DNA from: Voacanga thouarsii | Lineage: Eukaryota > Streptophyta > Magnoliopsida > Gentianales > Apocynaceae | Direction: 5' to 3' | Assembly: GCA_026120185.1 (NCBI GenBank) | Contig: JANUWF010001275.1 | Coordinates: forward strand, 1-64,000 | Length of the DNA stretch: 64,000 nt | Part shown: positions 12,059-22,965 of the stretch, piece by piece | Layout: each line of letters starts with the position of its first letter | Position numbering within the stretch: the first letter of the stretch is position 1 | Translations under genes and position numbers: made by a program | Notes under the pieces: generated by a model | Told to the model about the DNA's origin: nothing | The model's input: the letters and a program-made list of their open reading frames with translations, nothing else | Databases searched by the model: none

Positions 12059-12305
12059 TGTGAAACCCCAATCAGAACCAACCTTAGAGTAAGGGGGTTG
12101 GGATGCATATCATAATTTATTGCATGTTTAAATATATTTTTACATGATTTTCTATGCTTTGGATTTGAGTTTTATTGTCTCGAAGGCTTGGTTGTGAGTA
12201 TTGTTTGAGAAGGGCAAAATAGTAATTTTTGCTTGAGGTGGAAAAAGGGAGACAACTTGAGGATTGAATAAGAAAATATTTTTTTCAGGGAAAATAAGAA
12301 CAAGA

Positions 12306-12375
12306 GTTGTTGTGGTTTAGTGGTTAGAACCTTAGAATTAATTCTTGAGGTCTTGGGTTCAAATTCCATCATGGG
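12306..12375 (+). other. tRNA-like segment with A- and B-box motifs inside LTR B
   Basis: TGGTTTAGTGG (12313-12323) fits the RNA polymerase III A box TGGCNNAGTGG at all but one position, and GGTTCAAATTCC (12356-12367) resembles a B box GGTTCGANTCC. The spacing of 32 nt is tRNA-like, and CCTTA...TGAGG between them could pair as an anticodon-like stem around a GAATTAATTC palindrome. Acceptor-stem halves are not convincing, so I do not call a tRNA gene. The same segment is at 45812-45876, 54335-54398 and, in minus orientation, 40168-40232. Confidence 0.55.
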
Positions 12376-12904
12376 AGCTTTAGCTTGGTTAAATTTTCTT
12401 TTTGCTTGGGAAGTATCATTTTCGGCCTTAGTAGTGTTTGGAGTAGGGTAGAGATGTTGTCCTATGAGAGGCATGATAGGAGTCTTCAAATCCTACTCAT
12501 TTGTTCTACACAAAATTCCTTAGAGGAATTCATTTCCTTTTGATCCTTAATTTTCCTATTTCTCAATTCATTAATTTGTTTAAATTGTTCTAGCCAATTT
12601 CTTTCCAGAAATTCCAGTGAAGTGCTGTGGCTTTGTAGAATCAAAATGTCTTAGTGGAAGACATTTTATCGTCTAAAAATGTGGAGGAGATGTGAAAGAT
12701 TTCAAGGGGATAAATCCCATTAGTGAACTTTCTAAAAATTCATTCTAGCTATGTTCATCTTCCTTCTGGGAATGAATTGAAATTTTCCAGCTTCTTGTGC
12801 CTTCAAGTTGTCGAAACTCTTAGCTAATATTCCCTCCTAAATGCTGCCAGAAAAATGGCCTTTTGGATCAACTTGCAACCTGAATTTCTCTCACCATTTT
12901 CGGA

Positions 12905-12921
12905 CTGCACAAAGTTTGTGC
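12905..12921. repeat. Perfect 8-bp inverted repeat in LTR B
   Basis: TGCACAAA-G-TTTGTGCA, preceded by CGGAC. The element is partly kept in other LTR-B copies (around 54922 as TGCACA-AAC-TGTGCA) and decayed in others (46390, 19470). It could form a short RNA hairpin; function unknown. Confidence 0.6.
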
Positions 12922-15772
12922 AAAACCATAAAAATCCCTGGGCAAATCGCAGCTTTGAAGGTCCGAAACCATGCTGTTTTCTTCCAGTTTTTGTTTTGCA
13001 CCTTAGCCATGTTTTTCTTCCATGAAGAAGGCTGGAAAACATCCTTGAAAACCCCTAAAACTCCCCTTCAAAACCTCTACAAATCGGCTGGAAAGATGGC
13101 AGCCAAAACTGCCCAGAAAAAAAAATTCCAGCCTTGCGAAAAATACTGTGCTGCAGTTTTTCCAGCTTTGTTTCCTAATTCTCTCCTAGCCGAAACTCCA
13201 TCCTTTTTCGTCAAAAACCACCCTTAAACCTCCATTAACTGAAAAATCTCTCCAACAAATCCATTCATGGCTGCTAGAAAATCTCTCCAACAAATCTCTG
13301 CAATCAAGCTTGATTAGTTACCAAAATTCCAACCACCATAATTTAGCAACCTTCTATAAAATGTTCCTCAAACAACCAGACTTATTCTTCACCATTTCAC
13401 TCCATCTTTTTGGTCACTATTACCCCTCTTCAATCAGCTTTCATCCAGTAGAAACACTGCACAGAAATTCGGCCATGGCACACTTCTAAAAGCTCTCCAA
13501 GAATTAAAGATATTCTTGAATATTTAGTTTCCAAATTTGCTTCTCAAAAATATTCTTCAAGGATTCCAACAACTAGCCTTTCATTTTCTCTTCCAAATCA
13601 GAGAATCACCTTCCTAAACCCTACAAAAATTTCGGCCAGCCCTAATCTCTTAAGAATTTCGGCAGCCTCTATCCAAAAACTCCCTATTCCCTTCAACCTT
13701 CAAGAACACACAACACACCAAGAACACCTACTTCTTCCTTTCATCTAATACCTATCCAAATCACTTCAAACTACTTCTAAAAACTCCAGAATTCATCTAC
13801 TCACTGCCATGAGTCCATCAACACCATTCTTTACATCTAACTCCAAAATCTAACTTGCAAGTTTGGATTAAAAAATAGAAATTTTTTGAAGGCTCAAGAA
13901 CACCATCAAGGTAGGTTTGTTCTAACAATTCCATCTTCTCTAATCGTAATCTCTAATGAATATGTATATGAATAAACCCACTGATGGTCTCTCTCTCTTT
14001 CTCTCTCCTCCTTAGCCGGATGGTTTCTTCTCCAATAGTCATGCTTCATTCACCTTCTTTGGTCGGATTTAGACATCTAGGAGTTGAGACTTATTCAAAA
14101 CTCCTTCAAGGGAATTCATCAAGCAAGTAAGCTTTCTTTTAACCCTTCTTTTAATTCTAGATTCATATCTCTAGGATGATGTTGATAGAAGGTGGATTGC
14201 GGATAGGATTTGAGTATGTATTGTTGAGATTGAAGCATGAATATATGTATGAATATGTAGGAGATGGGATTTATGCATGGATGGATTATCTTGGTTGATT
14301 GTATGATGATTTGAGGTTTAATGCATGCCTCCATGATTAACTATGCTAGAGATTATGTCACCTTTTGTGAATAGGATTTATATTCATGTTGGATTGTTGA
14401 AGCCATGATCATATTTATGCTAGTAGGGGTTAGATCATATCTTGGTAAATTGAGATCTATGCTTGTATGCATGATTTGGATGATTTAATGAATTGAAGGA
14501 TTGTATATGTTCATGATTGTGAATTGCCATGGAAATATGATCATGGTCTAGTTGTCCCTAAGCTAATTTTTTTTTTCGTGAATAAAATATTTAATAATAT
14601 GATTTTGCTAGTAATTTCGAAAAAACCCTAGGAAGGGTGGATTTGGATTATTATATATATAAAGGATATTTTAGTCAAATAAATAATAGTTTTGATAGAA
14701 AAATAAAATATATTGATATTATATAAAAATAATGAAATCAACTCAAGCCTTTTTTTTTAAAATAATCATAATTAGTAAAATACTTATTATTAAAATTTAA
14801 TGATTATCTTTTAATCAAAACCTATTAAAACTTATTTATTATTTTCCAAGCAAGGCTCATCAAAATTCATTTTCAACTAACTTTAGTTATCAATTATTTT
14901 CTAACAGCTAAATTATTAATAAATCATTATTTTTCCTAAAACCACCTAAGACTCTTCATCAAATAAACTCTAAATTTTCTTAGCAATATTTAAACCTTTA
15001 ACTTATTAGTACTTATTTCCCAAAACATTAATTATTTTAAATATCAAATTATCCTTAGCTTATAAACCTATTTACTTATTGTTTGGCCTTAAAGCTTAGG
15101 CCACTAAGATCATGATAGTAGTATGTTGAGTTGTTTAAATTGAGAAAGTGAATTTTGGCTTGAGTTTGATTATGGTTTGTATTTGCCCATGCGGGGTTAA
15201 GTCAGTAGTTGGAGACCTTTATATTGTGAGCAAGAATCAGGTAAGCTTCTGCATAAAACCTGATTGATGAAAAGTGTTTAATTATGGCAAGCCAAATGCA
15301 GAGTGCATAGACACTCATCTTTGTAAAGGCAATTGAGGATTATCTCCTGTCTTATCTTCGTCAAACAAATTATTTGAAAACCAATAAGCAGATTTATTCA
15401 AACTCAAAACTCTTTCTAAAACAAATTTTGACAAAGACTTTGAAAACCCTTAATTGTCATGTTCAAGTGAAACTATGTTTTGTTCATTTTTTGTTTCCCA
15501 AGTGGGATTTGTTACGTTGAGTACTCAATAAGGGTGGACTACAGGGCTAGTCTTTGAGGGGTTAGGGTAAGTCTCTCAATAGGTGGCCACCTCTGAGGGG
15601 TGAGTCCTTCCCGGATAAGACGACAGTCCAGTAAGTTATACCGGTCCGAGCTAGCAGTGTTCTTTTTCAGTCAAGTGACTGTGTTTTGCCAGAATAGACA
15701 CCCGGTTGTTGTTTGGGTATAGAGAATGAGGAGTATCTTGCCCAGTAGGCCGATCACCTACTTTTGTTAGTC

Positions 15773-15820
15773 TGCACAAAGTGTGGCATTCTGGCTGGCG
15801 GTATGCACAAAGTGTGGCAT
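15773..15820. repeat. Direct repeat pair in LTR B
   Basis: TGCACAAAGTGTGGCAT occurs at 15773-15789 and 15804-15820 (31-bp period). The truncated 3' LTR has the same pair with an extra base (about 22376 and 22412). B2's LTR has only one copy (near 57878), so copy number varies within the family. Confidence 0.7.
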
Positions 15821-16373
15821 GCTGACCATCTGGTTATGGGGCCCAACGTGTGGTAACCCGTAATCCTTTCTTTCGAGTGGTTGATTTTATAAATTATATA
15901 TGGCTGGAAATGCCAAAATGCCACTCTTGTTTTTTACTGATGTTTATTGCTTGCCAGTGATCTCTTATAAAGAATTTTATACTTTGCATTCACGAACTGT
16001 TTTCAGTGAACACCCAAAGTGCACACGGACTTACTGAGATTTCTGTCTCCCACCATTTTACCATGATTTCAGGTCGATCCTACTGTAGGGATGAGTAGCT
16101 AGATTATACCTACTTTGGAAGATTTTCTGATGATTTATTTTTGTGTAATGTTTTGTGGAGATAAGAGTGGATAAATTTTATTACGGATTTGTTTTTGGTA
16201 TTTTCGGAATTATTCTTGGATTGATATTTATTTTGGGATGTAATAAATTTTAAGTTCAAGTATCATTTATATTCCGCTATTTCATTTGTGTGACCTAGTT
16301 ATAAAGACTCCTTGTCCTTTGGACAGAGCGACATCCCCTGCCCTGGCAGGCCTAGGTAGTAGGGTGTTACAAG

Positions 16374-16386
16374 TGTTATCAGAGCC
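16374..16386 (+). other. Primer binding site of B1
   Basis: TGTTATCAGAGCC lies two bases after the TTACA end of the 5' LTR. It is the tRNA-Met PBS with one G-to-T change; the corresponding site in B2 is perfect (TGGTATCAGAGCC). Confidence 0.88.
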
Positions 16387-16469
16387 TAGGTTTATGCATT
16401 TATTGATAGTATTTGTACTATTTCTTTAAGTCTAAATTTTTATCTAACCTATCTTATTGATGCTATAGG

Positions 16470-16998
16470 ATGGTTAGACAGCTTAGGATAGCGAGGAAAG
16501 GCAGCAGTGCCACCCGCCTATCCCTCTAGACCCGGAGGACCTTCCAGTTCCCTGCCTGCCCCTCAGCCAGTTATCCCCATGGAGAATAACAGTGATGATG
16601 AGGTTGTCCCTATGGAGGATAACAGTGATAATGAGATTAACCTTTTGAAGGATAGCAGTGATGACGAGGTCCAGATCATTGAGCCACCCCCAATTCCGGT
16701 GATTGATATAAGCTCGGATAGTAAGGATGAGGTGATGATAGTGGAGCCTGAACCCTACCCTCTTAATCCTGAGGTGGACTTAGCAGCAGATAGCGATGAC
16801 CCAGGGGAGATAGACTATGAGTCTCCACCTAGGCCTTCTTTCCTTCCTTCTTCCAACCGAGTGGAGCCCGGGAAGAGGTGTAGGCGCCCGGGGAAGGAGC
16901 CAATGGGGGGATTTGCTAGTGGGGATAGGGTAGATTTTTCCAAAAACTCTGGGGGATGGTTGTATGAGGCTAATGGTAAGGGTTCTGATGAGGATTAG
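16470..16998 (+). pseudogene. Acidic accessory ORF upstream of gag in B1
   Basis: The probable original start is ATGGTTAGACAG at 16470, matching the ATG at 58518 in B2, but its frame closes near 16527. The conserved frame is open from 16507 to 16998 (163 codons, no ATG at the open start), so a one-base shift has occurred. The product is strongly acidic: three SDDE-like repeats (residues 29-54), then VQIIE (55-59), VIDISSDSKDE (65-75), VMIVE (76-80) and VDLAADSDD (90-98), a DPGEIDYESPPRPSF block shared with B2, and a C-terminus SGGWLYEAN...SDED. The V/I-x-V/I-I plus acid/serine pattern resembles SUMO-interacting motifs. I know of no named family. The ORF precedes gag and ends 254 bp before it. 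Confidence 0.6.
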
Positions 16999-17252
16999 AG
17001 GACTAGGAGTTCTTTTGATTTGGATGTTTATTTGTTTACTATTTCTTTTCGAGAACTTTTATGACAAGGATTTTTAATTCTACTTTCTATCAAATTTCAA
17101 ATTTATACAAGTCCATTTTTTAAAGAGAATTTATTCCTTAGCTAAAATTTACATCCGCTTTCTGTTTATATCTATTTGACTATGCATGCAAGTACAACTA
17201 AAATGATTTGACCCTTAAATGTATACACTTATCATCTAGGGTGTGGTTTAGA

Positions 17253-18330
17253 ATGGCACCCAAGCGACGTGCAGCTATAGCAGGTGGAAGAGTTCCGGAA
17301 GTCAATCAAGTGGCACTGGAAGTAGAAACAGCTCAGATGCAAGCACCCAGCCGGGGTGAAGGGAATGGTCTGGATATGGGATCAAGGTCTGAAGTTCCAG
17401 TTGATGTGACCATGGGCCAAGCATTCAGCCAGATGGCTGAGATTTTCCAGTAAATGACCGAGCGACGAAACCCGAGGGGTGAAGATGAGGGCTTAGAGAG
17501 GTTCCTGAAGTTTCACCGACCCGTCTTCCTGGGCGAAGCGGAACAGGATCAGAAGGCGGAGCAGTGGGATGAACAGTTGGAGGACATATTCGCGATGCTC
17601 CAGTACACCGAGGAGTGGATGGTTAAGTTTGCACCTTTCCGATTGAGAGGACCTGCTCGAGCATGGTGGCAGTGGGTCCAAGACGACTGGGGGATGGATG
17701 AGCAGGAATGGACGTGGTCCAACTTCATGGAAGCCTTCAGGGTGGAGTACATTCCACAGTGGATTGTGGAGAAGCAAGAGGATGAATTCCATAATCTAAG
17801 GCAGGGAAGCATGTCAGTAGCCCAGTACGCGACCCGGTTCACTCAGTTGTCCAAGTACTGCAAGTGATTGGTGGACACCGAGCAGAATAGGACGAGGCAA
17901 TTTGTCAAGGGACTGAGACCGGAGTTGAGGAGAGCATTGGCACCTGCCCCGCCGACAACCTATTCGGGGGCTGTAGACACGACTACTCGGACGGAAAATG
18001 AGGATCGCAGCAGGATGGCAGTAAAACCCTTCCAGCCGCTGAGATAGCCGCAAGGACAACTCCCGAGACCGCAACCCCACAAGCACCCCGCCAACCACCA
18101 ATGGCAGAACAGGGGGAAGCAAGCCTGGATAGCACCGAGTGGACCTGCCCCGAATCTCCCATCATGTAGGCAGTATGGAAGGAAAGGCCACACCGAGAGG
18201 AATTGTTGGTCTAAGGGTGGTGAGAGAAAGTGCTATCATTGTGGCGACCCGAACCACCTGAGGAACACCTGCCCCAAATTGCACCAAGTCGGGCAAGGAA
18301 ACCCAGTTCAAAACCCGGGGCCCAACCGAG
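17253..18330 (+). pseudogene. B1 Gag, degenerate
   Basis: ATG at 17253 (MAPKRRAAIAGG), matching the start of B2 Gag. The retrotransposon-gag domain is readable from about 17490 (LERFLKFHRPVFLGEAEQDQ, RGPARAWWQWVQDDW, EYIPQWIVEKQEDEF). In-frame stops at about 17451, 17866 (CGA to TGA) and 18044 (CAG to TAG) break it. Two CCHC knuckles follow: 18165-18206 has its second Cys changed to Tyr (C-R-Q-Y), while 18231-18272 is intact (C-Y-H-C-GDPN-H-LRNT-C). Confidence 0.88.
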
Positions 18331-18359
18331 CCAACCTTACGAGAGCATTCAGGAGTGGA

Positions 18360-19281
18360 GCGCCAAAACCGCAAGTGAAGGGCAAGGTGTTTGCTCTCAA
18401 CAGAGAGGAAGTTGGGTCCGATGCAGCGGTGGTGGAAAGTACGTTCACTATTCAAGGACGTTCCGTTCATGTTTTGATTGATCCTGGCTCTACTCATTCC
18501 TATATAAACAAGTTGTGTGCATGTCATTTGGGTTGGGATGGAGTGGAGCTACCTTTCATTTTAGAGGTAAGCACACCTCTAGGGAAAATGGTGCAAGCGG
18601 ATCGGTATGTAAAGGAGTGTAAAGTTAATGTGGGGAGAGAAAGTTTGGAGGGGGATTTGATAGTGTTAGACATTGAGGATTATGACTTGATCTTGGGAAT
18701 GGACTAGTTAGCCAAGCATGGGGCTAGGGTAGACTGTAAAAATAAGATAGTCCAGTTCGTTAGGCCAGGATGTGATGTATTGGAATTTAATGGCAAGAGG
18801 GTGAAAGAATGTAAGTATTTGATTGCGGGGGCTAAAGCCTGAAAATCGTTAAAGCAAGCGTGTCAATGGTACCTGGCTTACGTGATAAACAAGCCGAAGG
18901 ACCAATGCATTTTAGAACACACGAAAGTAGCGAAGGATTTTCCCAATGTGTTTCCGGCGGAGCTTGATTCTCTACCCCCTAGCCGAGAAGTGGAATTCAC
19001 CTTCGACTTAGTTCCAGGAGCGGAACTAGTATCGTGGATTCCGTACCGAATGGAACCAACAGAGTTGAAAGAGTTGAAAGAGCAGTTGGAGGAGTTAGTG
19101 AGTCAAGGCTATATCAGGCTGAGCACGTCGCCTTGGGGAGTGCCTTTGCTATTTGTAAAGAAGAAGGACGGAACTCTGAGGCTATGCATCGACTACCAAG
19201 GGTTGAACAACTTGATGATCAAGAACAAATATCCCCTATCGTTGATTGATGAACTATTCGACCAGTTGCTACTCCAAAAAT
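18360..19281 (+). pseudogene. B1 protease and N-terminal RT, truncated by deletion
   Basis: The protease core VLIDPGSTHSYI lies near 18470-18510 (D-P-G-S active-site loop, as in plant gypsy). DYDLILGMD is followed by a stop at about 18705 where B2 has Trp (TGG to TAG). A further stop lies at 18840. The frame then runs 18882-19281: FPNVFPAEL, the PYRM...[12 protein letters not shown] block, [20 protein letters not shown] and IDELFDQL. It stops just past the RT fingers where the deletion joins LTR sequence, so the catalytic F-I-D-D, RNase H and integrase are absent. Confidence 0.9.
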
Positions 19282-19284
19282 TCC

Positions 19285-22200
19285 TTAGTGAACTTTCTAA
19301 AAATTCACTCTAGCTAGCTTCATTTCCCTTTGTACATAGAACTGAAATTTTTCCAGTTTTGTGTGCCTTCAAGGTGTCGAAATTCTTGACCATTATTCCC
19401 TCCCGAATGCTGCCAGTTAATGGCCCTTTTGATCAGCTTAGAATGTGGATTTTTATGGCTATTTTCAGACTGCACAAAGATGGTGCAAAACCAGAAAAAA
19501 ATCCTGTACAAATCGCAGCTTTGGAGGTCCAAAACCAAGCTGTTTTCTTCCAGTTTTTGTACAGCACCCTAGCCATGTTTTTCCTCCATGAAGTAGGCTG
19601 GAAACCAGCCTTGAATACCCCAGAAATTCCCCTTCAAACTCTCTACAAGTTGGCTGGAAATGGCAGCCGAAAATCTGCCCAGAAAATTGCTGTTCAGCGA
19701 AAACTGTGCAGGAAAATTTTCCAGCTTTGGTTCCTATTTCTCTTCTAGCCGAAACTCCATCCTTTTTCTGCAAAAACCACCCTTAAACCTCCATTAATAG
19801 AACTCCATTGTCCTCCCAAATTTCTGCACGAAAATCCAGCCATGGATGCCTAAAAGATTTCTAAAAATTTCTGCAATCATACCTTGATTTGGATACCAAA
19901 ATTCCAGCCACCATAATTTAACAACTTTCCATAAAATATACCTCAAACAACCAGACCTTCTCTCCACTATTATATTCCATAATTTTGGCCACCCTAAGCC
20001 TCCTTCAACCAGCTTTCATTCAACCAAAACACTGCCCAAAAATTCGTCCATGGCAGATCTCCAAAAGCTGTCCAACAATCAAGATATTCTTAGAATATTT
20101 AGTTTCCAAATTCACTTCCTAAAAATATTCTTCAAAGATTGTAACAACTAACCTTTCCTTTTCCCTTCTAATCAGAGAATCAACCTCCTAAACCCTACAT
20201 AAATTCGTCCAGCTCTATCTCTCACAAAAATTCGACAGCTGCACATTACCATCTCTCGATTTTCTTCAACCTTCAAGAACACATAGTACACCAAGAATAC
20301 CTACTCCTTCCTTTCACCTAATACCTCTCCAAATCACTTCAAACTACCTCTAAAAATTCCATATTTCATCTATTCATTGTTGTGAGTCCATCCGTACCAT
20401 TTTTAACATCAAACTCTACAAATCATCTTGCTACATCGGATCAAAACCAGAAATTTCTGTTAAGGTCAAGAACACCTTCAAGGTAAATTTATTCTAACAA
20501 CTTCATCTTCTCCAATCTTGATCTCTAGCGAGAGCCTATGCGAATAAACATGCTAATGGTCTCTCTTTCTCTCTTCTCTCTCTCTCTCTCTCTCTCATGG
20601 CTGAAAATTGCCCTCTTTTGGCCGGATGACTTTTTCTCCCATGAACATGCTTTCGCCATCTCCCATGGACAATGTTAGACATCTAGGAGTTGAGATCTAC
20701 TCTAAACTCCTTCAAGCCATTCATCAACCAAGTAAGTACCTTCAATATTCCTTTTAAAACTCTAGATTCATGTCTCTAGGATGACGATGATAGTAGGTGG
20801 ATGGTGATAGGATTGGAGTATATATATATTGTTGAAATTGAAGTATAAATATATGTATGTTTGTGAAAGAGATGAGACTTATGCATGGAAGGATTATCTT
20901 AGTGGATTGCATGTTGATTTGAGGTTTGATGTATGTCATAGGTAGTATTTGTGATGAAGTATGCTAGAGATTATGTCACCTTTGGTGAATATAATTTATA
21001 TTCATGTTGGATTATTGAAGCCATGATCATATTTATGCTAGTAGGGGTTAGATTATGTTTTGATAAATTGAGATCTATGCTTGTATGCATGATTTGGATG
21101 ATTTGATGAATTGAAGGGTTGTATATGTTCATGATTGTGGTTAGCTATAGGAATATGATCATGATCTAGTTGTCTCTAAGCTAAATTTTATTTCATTAAT
21201 AAAATATTTAATAATATGATTTTTCTAGTAAAATTTTGAAAACCATGGGAAAATGTGGATTTGGTCTTTTTATATAAAATAGTGATATTTTAGTCAAATA
21301 AATAATAGTTTTTGCTAGAAAGATAAAATATATAGATATTATAATATCAAATAAAGCCTTTTATGAAAATAATCATAATAGGTAAAATTTTTATTATTAA
21401 AATTTAATTATTATCTTTTAATCAAACCAATTAAAATTTATTTATTATTTCTCAAGCAAGACTCATTAAATTTATTTTCAACAAATTTTAGCTATCAATT
21501 ATTTTCTAACAACTAAATTATTAATAAATCATTATTTTACTTAATACCACATTCGACCATTTTTGAAATAAACCATAATTTAATTTTAGCAAGATTTAAA
21601 CCTTCAACTTTTTGTACCTATTTCCCAAACTCTAGTTATTTTAATATCAAACTGGATTTATTTTATAAACCCTTTTATTTATTATCAAGCCTTAAAGCTT
21701 GGGACACTAGGGACATGATTGTAGTATGTTGAGTTGGTTTAATTTGTGAAAGTGAATCTTGGCTTGAGTTTGATTGTGGTTTGTATTTACCCTGTGTGGG
21801 GTTAGGTCTGCTGTTGGAGACCTTTGTTGTGGGCATGGATCAGGTAAGCTCCGGCATAAAACCTGTTTGATGAAAATTGATTTTTTTATGGCAAGCCAAA
21901 TGTAGAGTGCATGGTCACTCATTTCTGTAAAGGCAATTGAGGATTATTTCCATTCTCATTTCAAACAAATAAATTATTTGCAAATCAAGGGGCTGTTTTA
22001 CTCAAAACCTAAAACTCTTTCTAAAACTAGTTTTGCCCCAAACTTTGGAAAACCTTAATTGCCATTTTCAAGTGGAACTGTGTTTTGTTCATTTTCCCCC
22101 CCAAGTGGGATATGTTACGTTGAGTACTCAATGGGGGTAGACTGGTAGTGCTAGTTTTGAAGAGCAAGAGTGAGTCTTCTGGCAAGAGGCCTCCTCCAGA

Positions 22201-22965
22201 AGATGAACTCAACTTAGAGAAACGTTTGTACTACTTAGTCATGCCGGTCTGAGCTAGCAGTTTTTATTTTAGTCAAGTGACTGTGTTTTGCCGGAATGGA
22301 CACCCAGTTATTGTTTGGGTATAGAGAAGGAGGAGTATCTTGCCCGGTAGGCCGATCTTCTACTTTTAGTTAGTCTGCACAAAGTGTCGGCATTCTGAAC
22401 GGTAGTATGCACAAAGTGTTGGCATACTGACCATCCGGTTAAAGGGCCCAACGTGTGGTAACCCATAATCCTTTCTTTCGAGTGGTTGATCTTATAAATT
22501 ATGTATGGCTGGAAAAGGCAAAACGCTAGTTTTGCTTTTGACTATGCCAATATTCCTCTTATAAAGTTTTTATACTCTGCATCCACGAACTATTTCCACT
22601 AAACACCCAAAGCACACACGGACTTACTGAGATTTCTGTCTCATCACCTTTTCACCATTATTTCAGGCCGATCCTGCTGTGGGGATGAGTAGCTTGTGTT
22701 ATCTGCCTTGGAAGGGAATGTTGTCTTTTATTTTTATGTATTGCTTTGGGGAGTTGAGAGTGGATGATTTTGTTTATGGATTTGTATTCCTTTTGGGAAT
22801 TCATGGTTTTATTCGTGGATTTATTCTTGGGTTTTAATAAATTTTAAGTTAAATTATTATTTTCATTTCGCTATTTTAATTGTGTGACCTAGTTATAAAG
22901 ACCCCTTGTCCTTTGGACGGGGTGACATCCCCGGCCTTGGCGGGCCTAGGTAGCGGGGTGTTACA
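19285..22965 (+). repeat. 5'-truncated 3' LTR of B1
   Basis: From TTAGTGAACTTTC at 19285 this matches the 5' LTR from about 12719 onward and runs to GGGGTGTTACA at 22965. About 660 bp of LTR 5' end, including the tRNA-like segment, are missing. It includes a (CT)n tract at 20574-20596. ORFs in it (19359-19748 and others) are not conserved proteins. Confidence 0.9.

Larger units (their letters stand above)
12059..16371 (+). repeat. 5' LTR of B1 (4.3 kb)
   Basis: 4,313 bp, very long for an LTR. It is recognised by alignment to the LTR at 54090-58418 and to the minus-strand solo copy at 32030-40467. It contains a tRNA-like segment (12306-12375), a near-perfect hairpin (12905-12921), an A/T-rich block (about 14560-15060) and a pair of 17-bp direct repeats (15773-15789, 15804-15820). 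The ORFs inside it (for example 12841-13227) do not correspond to known proteins. The boundary with the internal region is fixed by the PBS at 16374. Confidence 0.93.
12059..22965 (+). mobile_element. Tekay/Del-like Ty3/gypsy element B1, internally deleted
   Basis: Starts TGTGAAACCCC and ends GGGGTGTTACA, imperfect inverted termini of family B. Parts: 4.3-kb 5' LTR, PBS, acidic pre-gag ORF, Gag, protease, N-terminal half of RT, then an abrupt join at about 19281 into the 3' LTR. RNase H, integrase, chromodomain tail, PPT and the first 0.66 kb of the 3' LTR are lost. No TSD: GCCAA on the left against CTAAT on the right, and the flanks are unrelated, oppositely oriented gypsy fragments, so the ends probably come from recombination rather than one simple insertion. 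Confidence 0.9.

Noticed and set aside
12306..12375. A functional tRNA gene
   Set aside because: A- and B-box-like motifs are present but the acceptor stem is not, the B box has substitutions or an extra base, and the segment is part of an LTR repeat. Kept only as a tRNA-like segment.
12841..13227. 128-codon ORF in LTR B1
   Set aside because: It is not open at the corresponding place in the LTRs at 45568 and 54090. The sequence there is non-coding LTR with many TTTTCCAG-like words.
17493..18193. Several minus-strand ORFs of 77-102 codons
   Set aside because: They are reverse-frame shadows of the B1 Gag, whose plus frame carries clear Gag motifs.
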